From Tubulanus polymorphus (taxonomy: Eukaryota; Nemertea; Palaeonemertea; Tubulaniformes; Tubulanidae), in assembly GCF_964204645.1 (NCBI RefSeq), contig NW_027437446.1, positions 49,090 to 113,089 on the forward strand: a DNA stretch of 64,000 nucleotides. The letters are read 5' to 3'. This document shows positions 10,545-23,262 of the stretch, one piece after another; position 1 is the stretch's first letter; every line of letters starts with the position of its first letter. The notes below the pieces were generated by a model, which was not told the origin of the DNA, did not search any database, and was given only the letters and a program-made list of their open reading frames with translations. The translations under genes were made by a program, and so were the position numbers.

Positions 10545-13115
10545 CTACCCGAAAACGTCGTTCAGCGCGAGAAAAGACGTTTTCTCATCAAATTCTCCCC
10601 TTATCGGAAAACGAAAATGTCGATGCGCAAAAGCGCTCGAATCGACGGGAAAAGCACATTTCGACCCGAAAACGTCGTTCAGCCCGAGAAAAGACGTTTT
10701 CTCATCAAATTCTCCCCTTATCGGAAAACGAAAATGTCGATGCGCAAAAGCGCTCGAATCGACGGGAAAAGCACATTTCGACCCGAAAACGTCGTTCAGC
10801 GCGAGAAAAGACGTTTTCTCATCAAATTCTCCCCGTATCCGAAAAACGAAAATGCGCTCAAATCGACGGGAAAAGCACATTTCGACCCGAAAACGTCGTT
10901 CAGCGCGAGAAAAGACGTTTTCTCATCAAAATCTCCCCGTATCCGAAAAACGAAAATGTCGATGCGCAAAAGTACTCAAATCGACCGGAAAAGCACATTT
11001 CGACACGAAAACGTCGTTCAGCGCGAGAAAAGACGTTTTCTCATCAAATTCTCCCCTTATCGGAAAACGAAAATGTCGATGCGCAAAAGTGCTCAAATCG
11101 ACGGGAAAAGCACATTTCTACCCGAAAACGTCGTTCAGCGCGAGAAAAGACGTTTTCTCATCAAATTCTCCCCGTATCGGAAAACGAAAATGTCGATGCG
11201 CAAAAGCGCTCGAATCGACGGGAAAAGTACATTTCGACCTAAAAACGTCGTTCAGCGCGAGAAAAGACGTTTTCTCATCAAATTCTCCCCGTATCCGAAA
11301 AACGAAAATGTCGATGCGTAAAGGCGCTCAAATCGACGGGAAAAGCACATTTCGACCCGAAAACGTCGTTCAGCGCGAGAAAAGACGTTTTCTCATCAAA
11401 TTCTCCCCGTATCGGAAAAACTAAAATGTCGATGCGCAAAAGTACTCAAATCGACGGGAAAAGCACATTTCTACCCGAAAACTTCGTTCAGCGCGAGAAA
11501 AGACGTTTTCTCATCAAATTCTCCCCGTATCGGAAAAACGAAAATGTCGATGCGCAAAAGAGCTCAAATCGAAGGGAAAAGCACATTTCGACCCGAAAAC
11601 GTCGTTCAGCGCGAGAAAAGAAGTTTTCTCATCAAATTCTCCCCGTATCGGAAAAACGAAAATGTCGATACGCAAAAGCGCTCAAATCGACGGGAAAAGC
11701 ACATTTCGACCCGAAAACGTCGTACAGCCCGAGAAAAGACGTTTTCTCATCAAATTCTCCCCTTATCGGAAAACGAAAATGTCGATGCGCAAAAGCGCTC
11801 GAATCGACGGGAAAAGCACATTTCGACCCGAAAACGTCGTTCAGCGCGAGAAAAGACGTTTTCTCATCAAATTCTCCCCGTATCCGAAAAACGAATATGT
11901 CGATGCGCAAAAGCGCTCGAATCGACGGGAAAAGCACATTTCGACCCGAAAACGTCGTTCAGCGCGAGAAAAGACGTTTTCTCATCAAATTCTCCCCGTA
12001 TCCGAAAAACGAATATGTCGATGCGCAAAAGCGCTCGAATCGACGGGAAAAGCACATTTCGACCCGAAAACGTCGTTCAGCGCGAGAAAAGACGTTTTCT
12101 CATCAAATTCTCCCCGTATCCGAAAAACTAAAATGTCGATGCGCAAAAGTACTCAAATCGACGGGAAAAGCACATTTCTACCCGAAAACGTCGTTCAGCG
12201 CGAGAAAAGACCTTTTCTCATCAAATTCTCCCCGTATCGGAAAAACGAAAATGTCGATACGCAAAAGCGCTCAAATCGACGGGAAAAGCACATTTCGACC
12301 CGAAAACGTCGTTCAGCCCGAGAAAAGACGTTTTCTCATCAAATTCTCCCCTTATCGGAAAACGAAAATGTCGATGCGCAAAAGCGCTCGAATCGACGGG
12401 AAAAGCACATTTCGACCCGAAAACGTCGTTCAGCCCGAGAAAAGACGTTTTCTCATCAAATTCTCCCCTTATCGGAAAACGAAAATGTCGATGCGCAAAA
12501 GCGCTCGAATCGACGGGAAAAGCACATTTCGACCCGAAAACGTCGTTCAGCGCGAGAAAAGACGTTTTCTCATCAAATTCTCCCCGTATCGGAAAAACGA
12601 AAATGTCGATGCGCAAAAGTACTCAAATCGACGGGAAAAGCACATTTCTACCCGAAAACTTCGTTCAGCGCGAGAAAAGACGTTTTCTCATCAAATTCTC
12701 CCCGTATCGGAAAAACGAAAATGTCGATGCGCAAAAGAGCTCAAATCGAAGGGAAAAGCACATTTCGACCCGAAAACGTCGTTCAGCGCGAGAAAAGAAG
12801 TTTTCTCATCAAATTCTCCCCGTATCGGAAAAACGAAAATATCGATACGCAAAAGCGCTCAAATCGACGGGAAAAGCACATTCCGACCCGAAAACGTCGT
12901 ACAGCCCGAGAAAAGACGTTTTCTCATCAAATTCTCCCCTTATCGGAAAACGAAAATGTCGATGCGCCAAAAGCGCTCGAATCGACGGGAAAAGCACATT
13001 TCGACCCGAAAACGTCGTTCAGCGCGAGAAAAGACGTTTTCTCATCAAATTCTCCCCGTATCCGAAAAACGAATATGTCGATGCGCAAAAGCGCTCGAAT
13101 CGACGGGAAAAGCAC
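10545..13115. repeat. Long higher-order repeat, ~4.57-kb offset, copy 1
   Basis: Marker variants here recur about 4,575 bp downstream (15,120-17,690). They include a 14-bp-deleted unit at 10,853 (partner 15,427), the signature block at 11,309 (partner 15,884) and the run of CTTATCGG units near 12,350-12,500 (partner 16,930-17,060). 4,575 bp corresponds to about 39 monomers. The intervening 13,115-15,120 stretch holds other domain 2 units and a domain 1-type patch. Confidence 0.7.
11309..11779. repeat. Signature block copy 1 (four monomers)
   Basis: The block is a fixed order of four unusual units. The first contains GCGTAAAGGCGC and ends ACTAAAATG. The second has AGTACTC with AACTTCG. The third has GAGCTC (SacI), TCGAAGGG and GAAGTTTTC. 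The fourth has GATACGC and CGTACAGCCCGAG and is 117 bp long. These variants break the otherwise open forward frames. A 14-bp-deleted unit lies 456 bp upstream at 10,853. The unit just before the block reads GACCTAAAAACG, found only in this copy. Confidence 0.85.
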
Positions 13116-13659
13116 ATTTCGACCCGAAAACGTCGTTCAGCGCGAGAAAAGACGTTTTCTCATCAAATTCTCCCCGTATCCGAAAAACGAAAATGTCGAT
13201 GCGCAAAAGTACTCAAATCGACGGGAAAAGCACATTTCTACCCGAAAACGTTCAGCGCGAGAAAAGACGTTTTCTCATCAAATTCTCCCCGTATCGGAAA
13301 AACGAAAATGTCGATGCGCAAAAGTACTCAAATCGACGGGAAAAGTACATTTCTACCCGAAAACTTCGTTCAGCGCGAGAAAAGACGTTTTCTCATCAAA
13401 TTCCCCCCGTATCGGAAGAACGAAAATGTCGATGCGCAAAAGCGCTCAAATCGAAGGGAAAAGCACATTTCGACCCGAAAACGTCGTTCAGCGCGAGAAA
13501 AGAAGTTTTCTCATCAAATTCACCCCGTATCGGAAAAACGAAAATGTCGATACGCAAAAGCGCTCAAATCGACGGGAAAAGCACATTTCGACCCGAAAAC
13601 GTCGTTCAGCCCGAGAAAAGACGTTTTCTCATCAAATTCTCCCCTTATCGGAAAACGAA

Positions 13660-14150
13660 AATGTCGATGCGCAAAAGCGCTCAAATCGACGGGAAAAGCA
13701 CAATTCGTCCCGAATACGTCGTTCAGCGCGAGAAAAGACGTTTTCTCATCAAATTCTCCCCGTATCGGAAAAACGAAAATGTCGATGCGCAAATGCGCTC
13801 AAATCGACCGGAAAAGCACATTTCGACCCGAAAACGTCGTTCAGCGCGAGAAAAGACGTTTTCTCATCAAATTCTCCCCTTATCGGAAAAACGAAAATGT
13901 CGATGCGCAAAAGCGCTCAAATCGACGGGAAAAGCACATTTCGACCCGAAAACGTCGTTCAGCGCGAGAAAAGACGTTTTCTCATCAAATTCTCCCCGTA
14001 TCGGAAAAACGAAAATGTCGATGCGCAAAAGCGCTCAAATCGACGGGAAAAGCACATTTCGACCCGAAAACGTCGTTCAGCGCGAGAAAAGACGTTTTCT
14101 CATCAAATTCTCCCCGTATCGGAAAAACGAAAATGTCGATGCGCAAAAGC
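13660..14150. repeat. Domain 1-type patch inside domain 2
   Basis: About four units carry domain 1 variants, including the rare trio GTCCCGAATACG, GCGCAAATGCGC and TCGACCGG, in the same order as at 3,540-3,900. The offset is constant at 10,121 bp for the markers checked (3,580 to 13,701; 3,670 to 13,791). Units on either side are domain 2 type. This looks like a copy-and-insert or gene-conversion event. The reverse direction cannot be excluded. Confidence 0.75.
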
Positions 14151-15119
14151 GCTCAAATCGACGGGAAAAGCACATTTCGACCCGAAAACGTCGTTCAGCC
14201 CGAGAAAAGACGTTTTCTCATCAAATTCTCCCCTTATCGGAAAACGAAAATGTCGATGCGCAAAAGCGCTCGAATCGACGGGAAAAGCACATTTCGACCC
14301 GAAAACGTCGTTCAGCGCGAGAAAAGACGTTTTCTCATCAAATTCTCCCCGTATCCGAAAAACGAATATGTCGATGCGCAAAAGCGCTCGAATCGACGGG
14401 AAAAGCACATTTCGACCCGAAAACGTCGTTCAGCGCGAGAAAAGACGTTTTCTCATCAAATTCTCCCCGTATCCGAAAAACGAAAATGTCGATGCGCAAA
14501 AGTACTCAAATCGACGGGAAAAGCACATTTCTACCCGAAAACGTCGTTCAGCGCGAGAAAAGACCTTTTCTCATCAAATTCTCCCCGTATCGGAAAAACG
14601 AAAATGTCGATACGCAAAAGCGCTCAAATCGACGGGAAAAGCACATTTCGACCCGAAAACGTCGTTCAGCGCGAGAAAAGACGTTTTCTCATCAAATTCT
14701 CCCCGTATCGGAAAAACGAAAATGTCGATGCGCAAAAGCGCTCGAATCGACGGGAAAAGCACATTTCGACCCGAAAACGTCGTTCAGCGCGAGAAAAGAC
14801 GTTTTCTCATCAAATTCTCCCCGTATCGGAAAAACGAAAATGTCGATGCGCGAAAGCGCTCAAATCGACGGGAAAAGCACATTCCGACCCGAAAACGTCG
14901 TTCAGCCCGAGAAAAGACGTTTTCTCATCAAATTCTCCCCTTATCGGAAAACGAAAATGTCGATGCGCAAAAGCGCTCGAATCGACGGGAAAAGCACATT
15001 TCGACCCGAAAACGTCGTTCAGCGCGAGAAAAGACGTTTTCTCATCAAATTCTCCCCGTATCCGAAAAACGAATATGTCGATGCGCAAAAGCGCTCGAAT
15101 CGACGGGAAAAGCACATTT

Positions 15120-17690
15120 CTACCCGAAAACGTCGTTCAGCGCGAGAAAAGACGTTTTCTCATCAAATTCTCCCCTTATCGGAAAACGAAAATGTCGATG
15201 CGCAAAAGCGCTCGAATCGACGGGAAAAGCACATTTCGACCCGAAAACGTCGTTCAGCCCGAGAAAAGACGTTTTCTCATCAAATTCTCCCCTTATCGGA
15301 AAACGAAAATGTCGATGCGCAAAAGCGCTCGAATCGACGGGAAAAGCACATTTCGACCCGAAAACGTCGTTCAGCGCGAGAAAAGACGTTTTCTCATCAA
15401 ATTCTCCCCGTATCCGAAAAACGAAAATGCGCTCAAATCGACGGGAAAAGCACATTTCGACCCGAAAACGTCGTTCAGCGCGAGAAAAGACGTTTTCTCA
15501 TCAAAATCTCCCCGTATCCGAAAAACGAAAATGTCGATGCGCAAAAGTACTCAAATCGACCGGAAAAGCACATTTCGACCCGAAAACGTCGTTCAGCGCG
15601 AGAAAAGACGTTTTCTCATCAAATTCTCCCCTTATCGGAAAACGAAAATGTCGATGCGCAAAAGCGCTCAAATCGACGGGAAAAGCACATTTCTACCCGA
15701 AAACGTCGTTCAGCGCGAGAAAAGACGTTTTCTCATCAAATTCTCCCCGTATCGGAAAACGAAAATGTCGATGCGCAAAAGCGCTCGAATCGACGGGAAA
15801 AGCACATTTCGACCCAAAAACGTCGTTCAGCGCGAGAAAAGACGTTTTCTCATCAAATTCTCCCCGTATCCGAAAAACGAAAATGTCGATGCGTAAAGGC
15901 GCTCAAATCGACAGGAAAAGCACATTTCGACCCGAAAACGTCGTTCAGCGCGAGAAAAGACGTTTTCTCATCAAATTCTCCCCGTATCGGAAAAACTAAA
16001 ATGTCGATGCGCAAAAGTACTCAAATCGACGGGAAAAGCACATTTCTACCCGAAAACTTCGTTCAGCGCGAGAAAAGACGTTTTCTCATCAAATTCTCCC
16101 CGTATCGGAAAAACGAAAATGTCGATGCGCAAAAGAGCTCAAATCGAAGGGAAAAGCACATTTCGACCCGAAAACGTCGTTCAGCGCGAGAAAAGAAGTT
16201 TTCTCATCAAATTCTCCCCGTATCGGAAAAACGAAAATGTCGATACGCAAAAGCGCTCAAATCGACGGGAAAAGCACATTTCGACCCGAAAACGTCGTAC
16301 AGCCCGAGAAAAGACGTTTTCTCATCAAATTCTCCCCTTATCGGAAAACGAAAATGTCGATGCGCAAAAGCGCTCGAATCGACGGGAAAAGCACATTTCG
16401 ACCCGAAAACGTCGTTCAGCGCGAGAAAAGACGTTTTCTCATCAAATTCTCCCCTTATCGGAAAACGAAAATGTCGATGCGCAAAAGCGCTCGAATCGAC
16501 GGGAAAAGCACATTTCGACCCGAAAACGTCGTTCAGCGCGAGAAAAGACGTTTTCTCATCAAATTCTCCCCGTATCCGAAAAACGAATATGTCGATGCGC
16601 AAAAGCGCTCGAATCGACGGGAAAAGCACATTTCGACCCGAAAACGTCGTTCAGCGCGAGAAAAGACGTTTTCTCATCAAATTCTCCCCGTATCCGAAAA
16701 ACGAAAATGTCGATGCGCAAAAGTACTCAAATCGACGGGAAAAGCACATTTCTACCCGAAAACGTCGTTCAGCGCGAGAAAAGACCTTTTCTCATCAAAT
16801 TCTCCCCGTATCGGAAAACGAAAATGTCGATACGCAAAAGCGCTCAAATCGACGGGAAAAGCACTTTTCGACCCGAAAACGTCGTTCAGCCAGAGAAAAG
16901 ACGTTTTCTCATCAAATTCTCCCCTTATCGGAAAACGAAAATGTCGATGCGCAAAAGCGCTCGAATCGACGGGAAAAGCACATTTCGACCCGAAAACGTC
17001 GTTCAGCCCGAGAAAAGACGTTTTCTCATCAAATTCTCCCCTTATCGGAAAACGAAAATGTCGATGCGCAAAAGCGCTCGAATCGACGGGAAAAGCACAT
17101 TTCGACCCGAAAACGTCGTTCAGCGCGAGAAAAGACGTTTTCTCATCAAATTCTCCCCGTATCGGAAAAACGAAAATGTCGATGCGCAAAAGTACTCAAA
17201 TCGACGGGAAAAGCACATTTCTACCCGAAAACTTCGTTCAGCGCGAGAAAAGACGTTTTCTCATCAAATTCTCCCCGTATCGGAAAAACGAAAATGTCGA
17301 TGCGCAAAAGAGCTCAAATCGAAGGGAAAAGCACATTTCGACCCGAAAACGTCGTTCAGCGCGAGAAAAGAAGTTTTCTCATCAAATTCTCCCCGTATCG
17401 GAAAAACGAAAATATCGATACGCAAAAGCGCTCAAATCGACGGGAAAAGCACATTCCGACCCGAAAACGTCGTACAGCCCGAGAAAAGACGTTTTCTCAT
17501 CAAATTCTCCCCTTATCGGAAAACGAAAATGTCGATGCGCAAAAGCGCTCGAATCGACGGGAAAAGCACATTTCGACCCGAAAACGTCGTTCAGCGCGAG
17601 AAAAGACGTTTTCTCATCAAATTCTCCCCGTATCCGAAAAACGAATATGTCGATGCGCAAAAGCGCTCGAATCGACGGGAAAAGCACATT
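15120..17690. repeat. Long higher-order repeat, ~4.57-kb offset, copy 2
   Basis: Partner of 10,545-13,115. It has small differences, such as CAGCCAGAG near 16,889 and an added domain 2 unit near 16,450. The stretch upstream (14,103-15,115) also resembles 8,822-9,951, at offsets of 5,281 and 5,164 bp. The whole 8.8-13.1-kb stretch therefore has a reshuffled relative at 14.1-17.7 kb. Confidence 0.65.
15884..16354. repeat. Signature block copy 2
   Basis: Same four-unit order as 11,309-11,779. The first unit has TCGACAGG in place of TCGACGGG near 15,911. A 14-bp-deleted unit precedes it at 15,427. The distance from copy 1 is 4,575 bp. Confidence 0.85.
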
Positions 17691-18354
17691 TCGACCCGAA
17701 AACGTCGTTCAGCGCGAGAAAAGACGTTTTCTCATCAAATTCTCCCCGTATCCGAAAAACGAAAATGTCGATGCGCAAAAGTACTCAAATCGACGGGAAA
17801 AGCACATTTCTACCCGAAAACGTCGTTCAGCGCGAGAAAAGACGTTTTCTCATCAAATTCTCCCCGTATCGGAAAAACGAAAATGTCGATGCGCAAAAGT
17901 ACTCAAATCGACGGGAAAAGCACATTTCTACCCGAAAACGTCGTTCAGCGCGAGAAAAGACGTTTTCTCATCAAATTCTCCCCGTATCCGAAAAACGAAT
18001 ATGTCGATGCGCAAAAGCGCTCGAATCGACGGGAAAAGCACATTTCGACCCGAAAACGTCGTTCAGCGCGAGAAAAGACGTTTTCTCATCAAATTCTCCC
18101 CTTATCGGAAAAACGAAAATGTCGATGCGCAAAAGTGCTCAAATCGACGGGAAAAGCACATTTCTACCCGAAAACGTCGTTCAGCGCGAGAAAAGACGTT
18201 TTCTCATCAAATTCTCCCCGTATCGGAAAACGAAAATGTCGATGCGCAAAAGCGCTCGAATCGACGGGAAAAGCACATTTCGACCCAAAAACGTCGTTCA
18301 GCGCGAGAAAAGACGTTTTCTCATCAAATTCTCCCCGTATCCGAAAAACGAAAA

Positions 18355-18825
18355 TGTCGATGCGTAAAGGCGCTCAAATCGACGGGAAAAGCACATTTCG
18401 ACCCGAAAACGTCGTTCAGCGCGAGAAAAGACGTTTTCTCATCAAATTCTCCCCGTATCGGAAAAACTAAAATGTCGATGCGCAAAAGTACTCAAATCGA
18501 CGGGAAAAGCACATTTCTACCCGAAAACTTCGTTCAGCGCGAGAAAAGACGTTTTCTCATCAAATTCTCCCCGTATCGGAAAAACGAAAATGTCGATGCG
18601 CAAAAGAGCTCAAATCGAAGGGAAAAGCACATTTCGACCCGAAAACGTCGTTCAGCGCGAGAAAAGAAGTTTTCTCATCAAATTCTCCCCGTATCGGAAA
18701 AACGAAAATGTCGATACGCAAAAGCGCTCAAATCGACGGGAAAAGCACATTTCGACTCGAAAACGTCGTACAGCCCGAGAAAAGACGTTTTCTCATCAAA
18801 TTCTCCCCTTATCGGAAAACGAAAA
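18355..18825. repeat. Signature block copy 3
   Basis: Same four-unit order, 2,471 bp after copy 2. The fourth unit reads TTCGACTCG, a substitution shared only with copy 5. The upstream 14-bp-deleted unit is absent; the sequence before about 18,120 is a different series of units. This is one of two copies with the alternative upstream flank. Confidence 0.85.
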
Positions 18826-21515
18826 TGTCGATGCGCAAAAGCGCTCGAATCGACGGGAAAAGCACATTTCGACCCGAAAACGTCGTTCAGCGCGAGAAAA
18901 GACGTTTTCTCATCAAATTCTCCCCGTATCCGAAAAACGAATATGTCGATGCGCAAAAGCGCTCGAATCGACGGGAAAAGCACATTTCGACCCGAAAACG
19001 TCGTTCAGCGCGAGAAAAGACGTTTTCTCATCAAATTCTCCCCGTATCCGAAAAACGAAAATGTCGATGCGCAAAAGTACTCAAATCGACGGGAAAAGCA
19101 CATTTCTACCCGAAAACGTTCAGCGCGAGAAAAGACGTTTTCTCATCAAATTCTCCCCTTATCGGAAAACGAAAATGTCGATGCGCAAAAGCGCTCGAAT
19201 CGACGGGAAAAGCACATTTCGACCCGAAAACGTCGTTCAGCGCGAGAAAAGACGTTTTCTCATCAAATTCTCCCCGTATCCGAAAAACGAATATGTCGAT
19301 GCGCAAAAGCGCTCGAATCGACGGGAAAAGCACATTTCGACCCGAAAACGTCGTTCAGCGCGAGAAAAGACGTTTTCTCATCAAATTCTCCCCGTATCCG
19401 AAAAACGAAAATGTCGATGCGCAAAAGTACTCAAATCGACGGGAAAAGCACATTTCTACCCGAAAACGTCGTTCAGCGCGAGAAAAGACCTTTTCTCATC
19501 AAATTCTCCCCGTATCGGAAAAACGAAAATGTCGATACGCAAAAGCGCTCAAATCGACGGGAAAAGCACATTTCGACCCGAAAACGTCGTTCAGCGCGAG
19601 AAAAGACGTTTTCTCATCAAATTCCCCCCGTATCGGAAGAACGAAAATGTCGATGCGCAAAAGCGCTCAAATCGAAGGGAACAGCACATTTCGACCCGAA
19701 AACGTCGTTCAGCGCGAGAAAAGAAGTTTTCTCATCAAATTCACCCCGTATCGGAAAAATGAAAATGTCGATACGCAAAAGCGCTCAAATCGACGGGAAA
19801 AGCACATTTCGACCCGAAAACGTCGTTCAGCCCGAGAAAAGACGTTTTCTCATCAAATTCTCCCGTTATCGGAAAACGAAAATGTCGATGCGCAAAAGCG
19901 CTCGAATCGACGGGAAAAGCACATTTCGACCCTAAAACGTCGTTCAGCGCGAGAAAAGACGTTTTCTCATCAAATTCTCCCCGTATCCGAAAAACGAATA
20001 TGTCGATGCGCAAAAGCGCTCGAATCGACGGGAAAAGCACATTTCGACCCGAAAACGTCGTTCAGCGCGAGAAAAGACGTTTTCTCATCAAATTCTCCCC
20101 GTATCCGAAAAACGAAAATGTCGATGCGCAAAAGTACTCAAATCGACGGGAAAAGCACATTTCTACCCGAAAACGTCGTTCAGCGCGAGAAAAGACGTTT
20201 TCTCATCAAATTCTCCCCGTATCGGAAAAACGAAAATGTCGATGCGCAAAAGCGCTCGAATCGACGGGAAAAGCACATTTCGACCCGAAAACGTCGTTCA
20301 GCCCGAGAAAAGACGTTTTCTCATCAAATTCTCCCCGTATCGGACAAACGAAAATGTCGATGCGCGAAAGCGCTCAAATCGACGGGAAAAGCACATTCCG
20401 ACCCGAAAACGTCGTTCAGCCCGAGAAAAGACGTTTTCTCATCAAATTCTCCCCTTATCGGAAAACGAAAATGTCGATGCGCAAAAGCGCTCGAATCGAC
20501 GGGAAAAGCACATTTCGACCCGAAAACGTCGTTCAGCGCGAGAAAAGACGTTTTCTCATCAAATTCTCCCCGTATCCGAAAAACGAATATGTCGATGCGC
20601 AAAAGCGCTCGAATCGACGGGAAAAGCACATTTCGACCCGAAAACGTCGTTCAGCGCGAGAAAAGACGTTTTCTCATCAAATTCTCCCCGTATCCGAAAA
20701 ACGAAAATGTCGATGCGCAAAAGTACTCAAATCGACGGGAAAAGCACATTTCTACCCGAGAACGTCGTTCAGCGCGAGAAAAGACGTTTTCTCATCAAAT
20801 TCTCCCCTTATCGGAAAACGAAAATGTCGATGCGCAAAAGCGCTCGAATCGACGGGAAAAGCACATTTCGACCCGAAAACGTCGTTCAGCCCGAGAAAAG
20901 ACGTTTTCTCATCAAATTCTCCCCTTATCGGAAAACGAAAATGTCGATGCGCAAAAGCGCTCGAATCGACGGGAAAAGCACATTTCGACCCGAAAACGTC
21001 GTTCAGCGCGAGAAAAGACGTTTTCTCATCAAATTCTCCCCGTATCCGAAAAACGAAAATGCGCTCAAATCGACGGGAAAAGCACATTTCGACCCGAAAA
21101 CGTCGTTCAGCGCGAGAAAAGACGTTTTCTCATCAAAATCTCCCCGTATCCGAAAAACGAAAATGTCGATGCGCAAAAGTACTCAAATCGACCGGAAAAG
21201 CACATTTCGACCCGAAAACGTCGTTCAGCGCGAGAAAAGACGTTTTCTCATCAAATTCTCCCCTTATCGGAAAACGAAAATGTCGATGCGCAAAAGTGCT
21301 CAAATCGACGGGAAAAGCACATTTCTACCCGAAAACGTCGTTCAGCGCGAGAAAAGACGTTTTCTCATCAAATTCTCCCCGTATCGGAAAACGAAAATGT
21401 CGATGCGCAAAAGCGCTCGAATCGACGGGAAAAGCACATTTCGACCCAAAAACGTCGTTCAGCGCGAGAAAAGACGTTTTCTCATCAAATTCTCCCCGTA
21501 TCCGAAAAACGAAAA

Positions 21516-21986
21516 TGTCGATGCGTAAAGGCGCTCAAATCGACGGGAAAAGCACATTTCGACCCGAAAACGTCGTTCAGCGCGAGAAAAGACGTTTTCT
21601 CATCAAATTCTCCCCGTATCGGAAAAACTAAAATGTCGATGCGCAAAAGTACTCAAATCGACGGGAAAAGCACATTTCTAACCGAAAACTTCGTTCAGCG
21701 CGAGAAAAGACGTTTTCTCATCAAATTCTCCCCGTATCGGAAAAACGAAAATGTCGATGCGCAAAAGAGCTCAAATCGAAGGGAAAAGCACATTTCGACC
21801 CGAAAACGTCGTTCAGCGCGAGAAAAGAAGTTTTCTCATCAAATTCTCCCCGTATCGGAAAAACGAAAATGTCGATACGCAAAAGCGCTCAAATCGACGG
21901 GAAAAGCACATTTCGACCCGAAAACGTCGTACAGCCCGAGAAAAGACGTTTTCTCATCAAATTCTCCCCTTATCGGAAAACGAAAA
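21516..21986. repeat. Signature block copy 4
   Basis: Same four-unit order, 3,161 bp after copy 3. The second unit reads TTCTAACCG instead of TTCTACCCG, shared with copies 6 and 7. The 14-bp-deleted unit lies upstream at 21,060. Confidence 0.85.
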
Positions 21987-23027
21987 TGTCGATGCGCAAA
22001 AGCGCTCGAATCGACGGGAAAAGCACATTTCGACCCGAAAGCGTCGTTCAGCGCGAGAAAAGACGTTTTCTCATCAAATTCTCCCCGTATCCGAAAAACG
22101 AATATGTCGATGCGCAAAAGCGCTCGAATCGACGGGAAAAGCACATTTCGACCCGAAAACGTCGTTCAGCGCGAGAAAAGACGTTTTCTCATCAAATTCT
22201 CCCCGTATCCGAAAAACGAAAATGTCGATGCGCAAAAGTACTCAAATCGACGGGAAAAGCACATTTCTACCCGAAAACGTTCAGCGCGAGAAAAGACGTT
22301 TTCTCATCAAATTCTCCCCTTATCGGAAAACGAAAATGTCGATGCGCAAAAGCGCTCGAATCGACGGGAAAAGCACATTTCGACCCGAAAACGTCGTTCA
22401 GCGCGAGAAAAGACGTTTTCTCATCAAATTCTCCCCGTATCCGAAAAACGAATATGTCGATGCGCAAAAGCGCTCGAATCGACGGGAAAAGCACATTTCG
22501 ACCCGAAAACGTCGTTCAGCGCGAGAAAAGACGTTTTCTCATCAAATTCTCCCCGTATCCGAAAAACGAAAATGTCGATGCGCAAAAGTACTCAAATCGA
22601 CGGGAAAAGCACATTTCTACCCGAAAACGTCGTTCAGCGCGAGAAAAGACCTTTTCTCATCAAATTCTCCCCGTATCGGAAAAACGAAAATGTCGATACG
22701 CAAAAGCGCTCAAATCGACGGGAAAAGCACATTTCGACCCGAAAACGTCGTTCAGCCCGAGAAAAGACGTTTTCTCATCAAATTCTCCCCTTATCGGAAA
22801 ACGAAAATGTCGATGCGCAAAAGCGCTCGAATCGACGGGAAAAGCACATTTCGACCCGAAAACGTCGTTCAGCCCGAGAAAAGACGTTTTCTCATCAAAT
22901 TCTCCCCTTATCGGAAAACGAAAATGTCGATGCGCAAAAGCGCTCGAATCGACGGGAAAAGCACATTTCGACCCGAAAACGTCGTTCAGCGCGAGAAAAG
23001 ACGTTTTCTCATCAAATTCTCCCCTTA

Positions 23028-23262
23028 TCAGAAAAAATGAAATTGTCGATGCGCGAAAGCGCTCAAATCGACGGGAAAAGCACATTTCGACCCGAAAACG
23101 TCGTTCAGCGCGAGAAAAGAAGTTTTCTTATCAAATTTTCCCCGTATCGGAAAAACGAAAATGTCGATGCGAAAAGCGCTCAAATCGACGGGAAAAGTAC
23201 ATTTCGACCCGAAAACGTCGTTCAGCGCGAGAAAAGACGTTTTCTCATCAAATTCTCCCCGT
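23028..23262. repeat. Two-unit domain 1-type patch between the large duplicates
   Basis: This stretch has the CAGAAAAAATGAAATTG unit end, GCGCGAAAGCG, TCTTATCAAATTTTCC and GATGCGAAAAGCG in the same order as 690-890 and 4,820-5,060 of domain 1. No other full domain 1 unit of this kind occurs in domain 2. It sits exactly at the join of the two ~5.8-kb duplicates. Confidence 0.8.

Larger units (their letters stand above)
17160..23030. repeat. ~5.87-kb higher-order duplication, copy 1
   Basis: From about 17,160 this stretch matches 23,262-29,066 at a constant offset. The offset is 6,102 bp to about 18,110, 6,101 bp to about 19,870, then 6,036 bp to the end. Shared rare markers include the SacI unit, TTCGACTCG near 18,755/24,856, the ATTCCCCCCGTATCGGAAG unit near 19,625/25,726, CGGACAAACG near 20,342/26,378 and CCCGAGAACG near 20,757/26,793. 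It contains about 50 monomers and signature blocks 3 and 4. It ends where a CTTATCAGAAAAAATG unit begins near 23,028. Confidence 0.8.
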
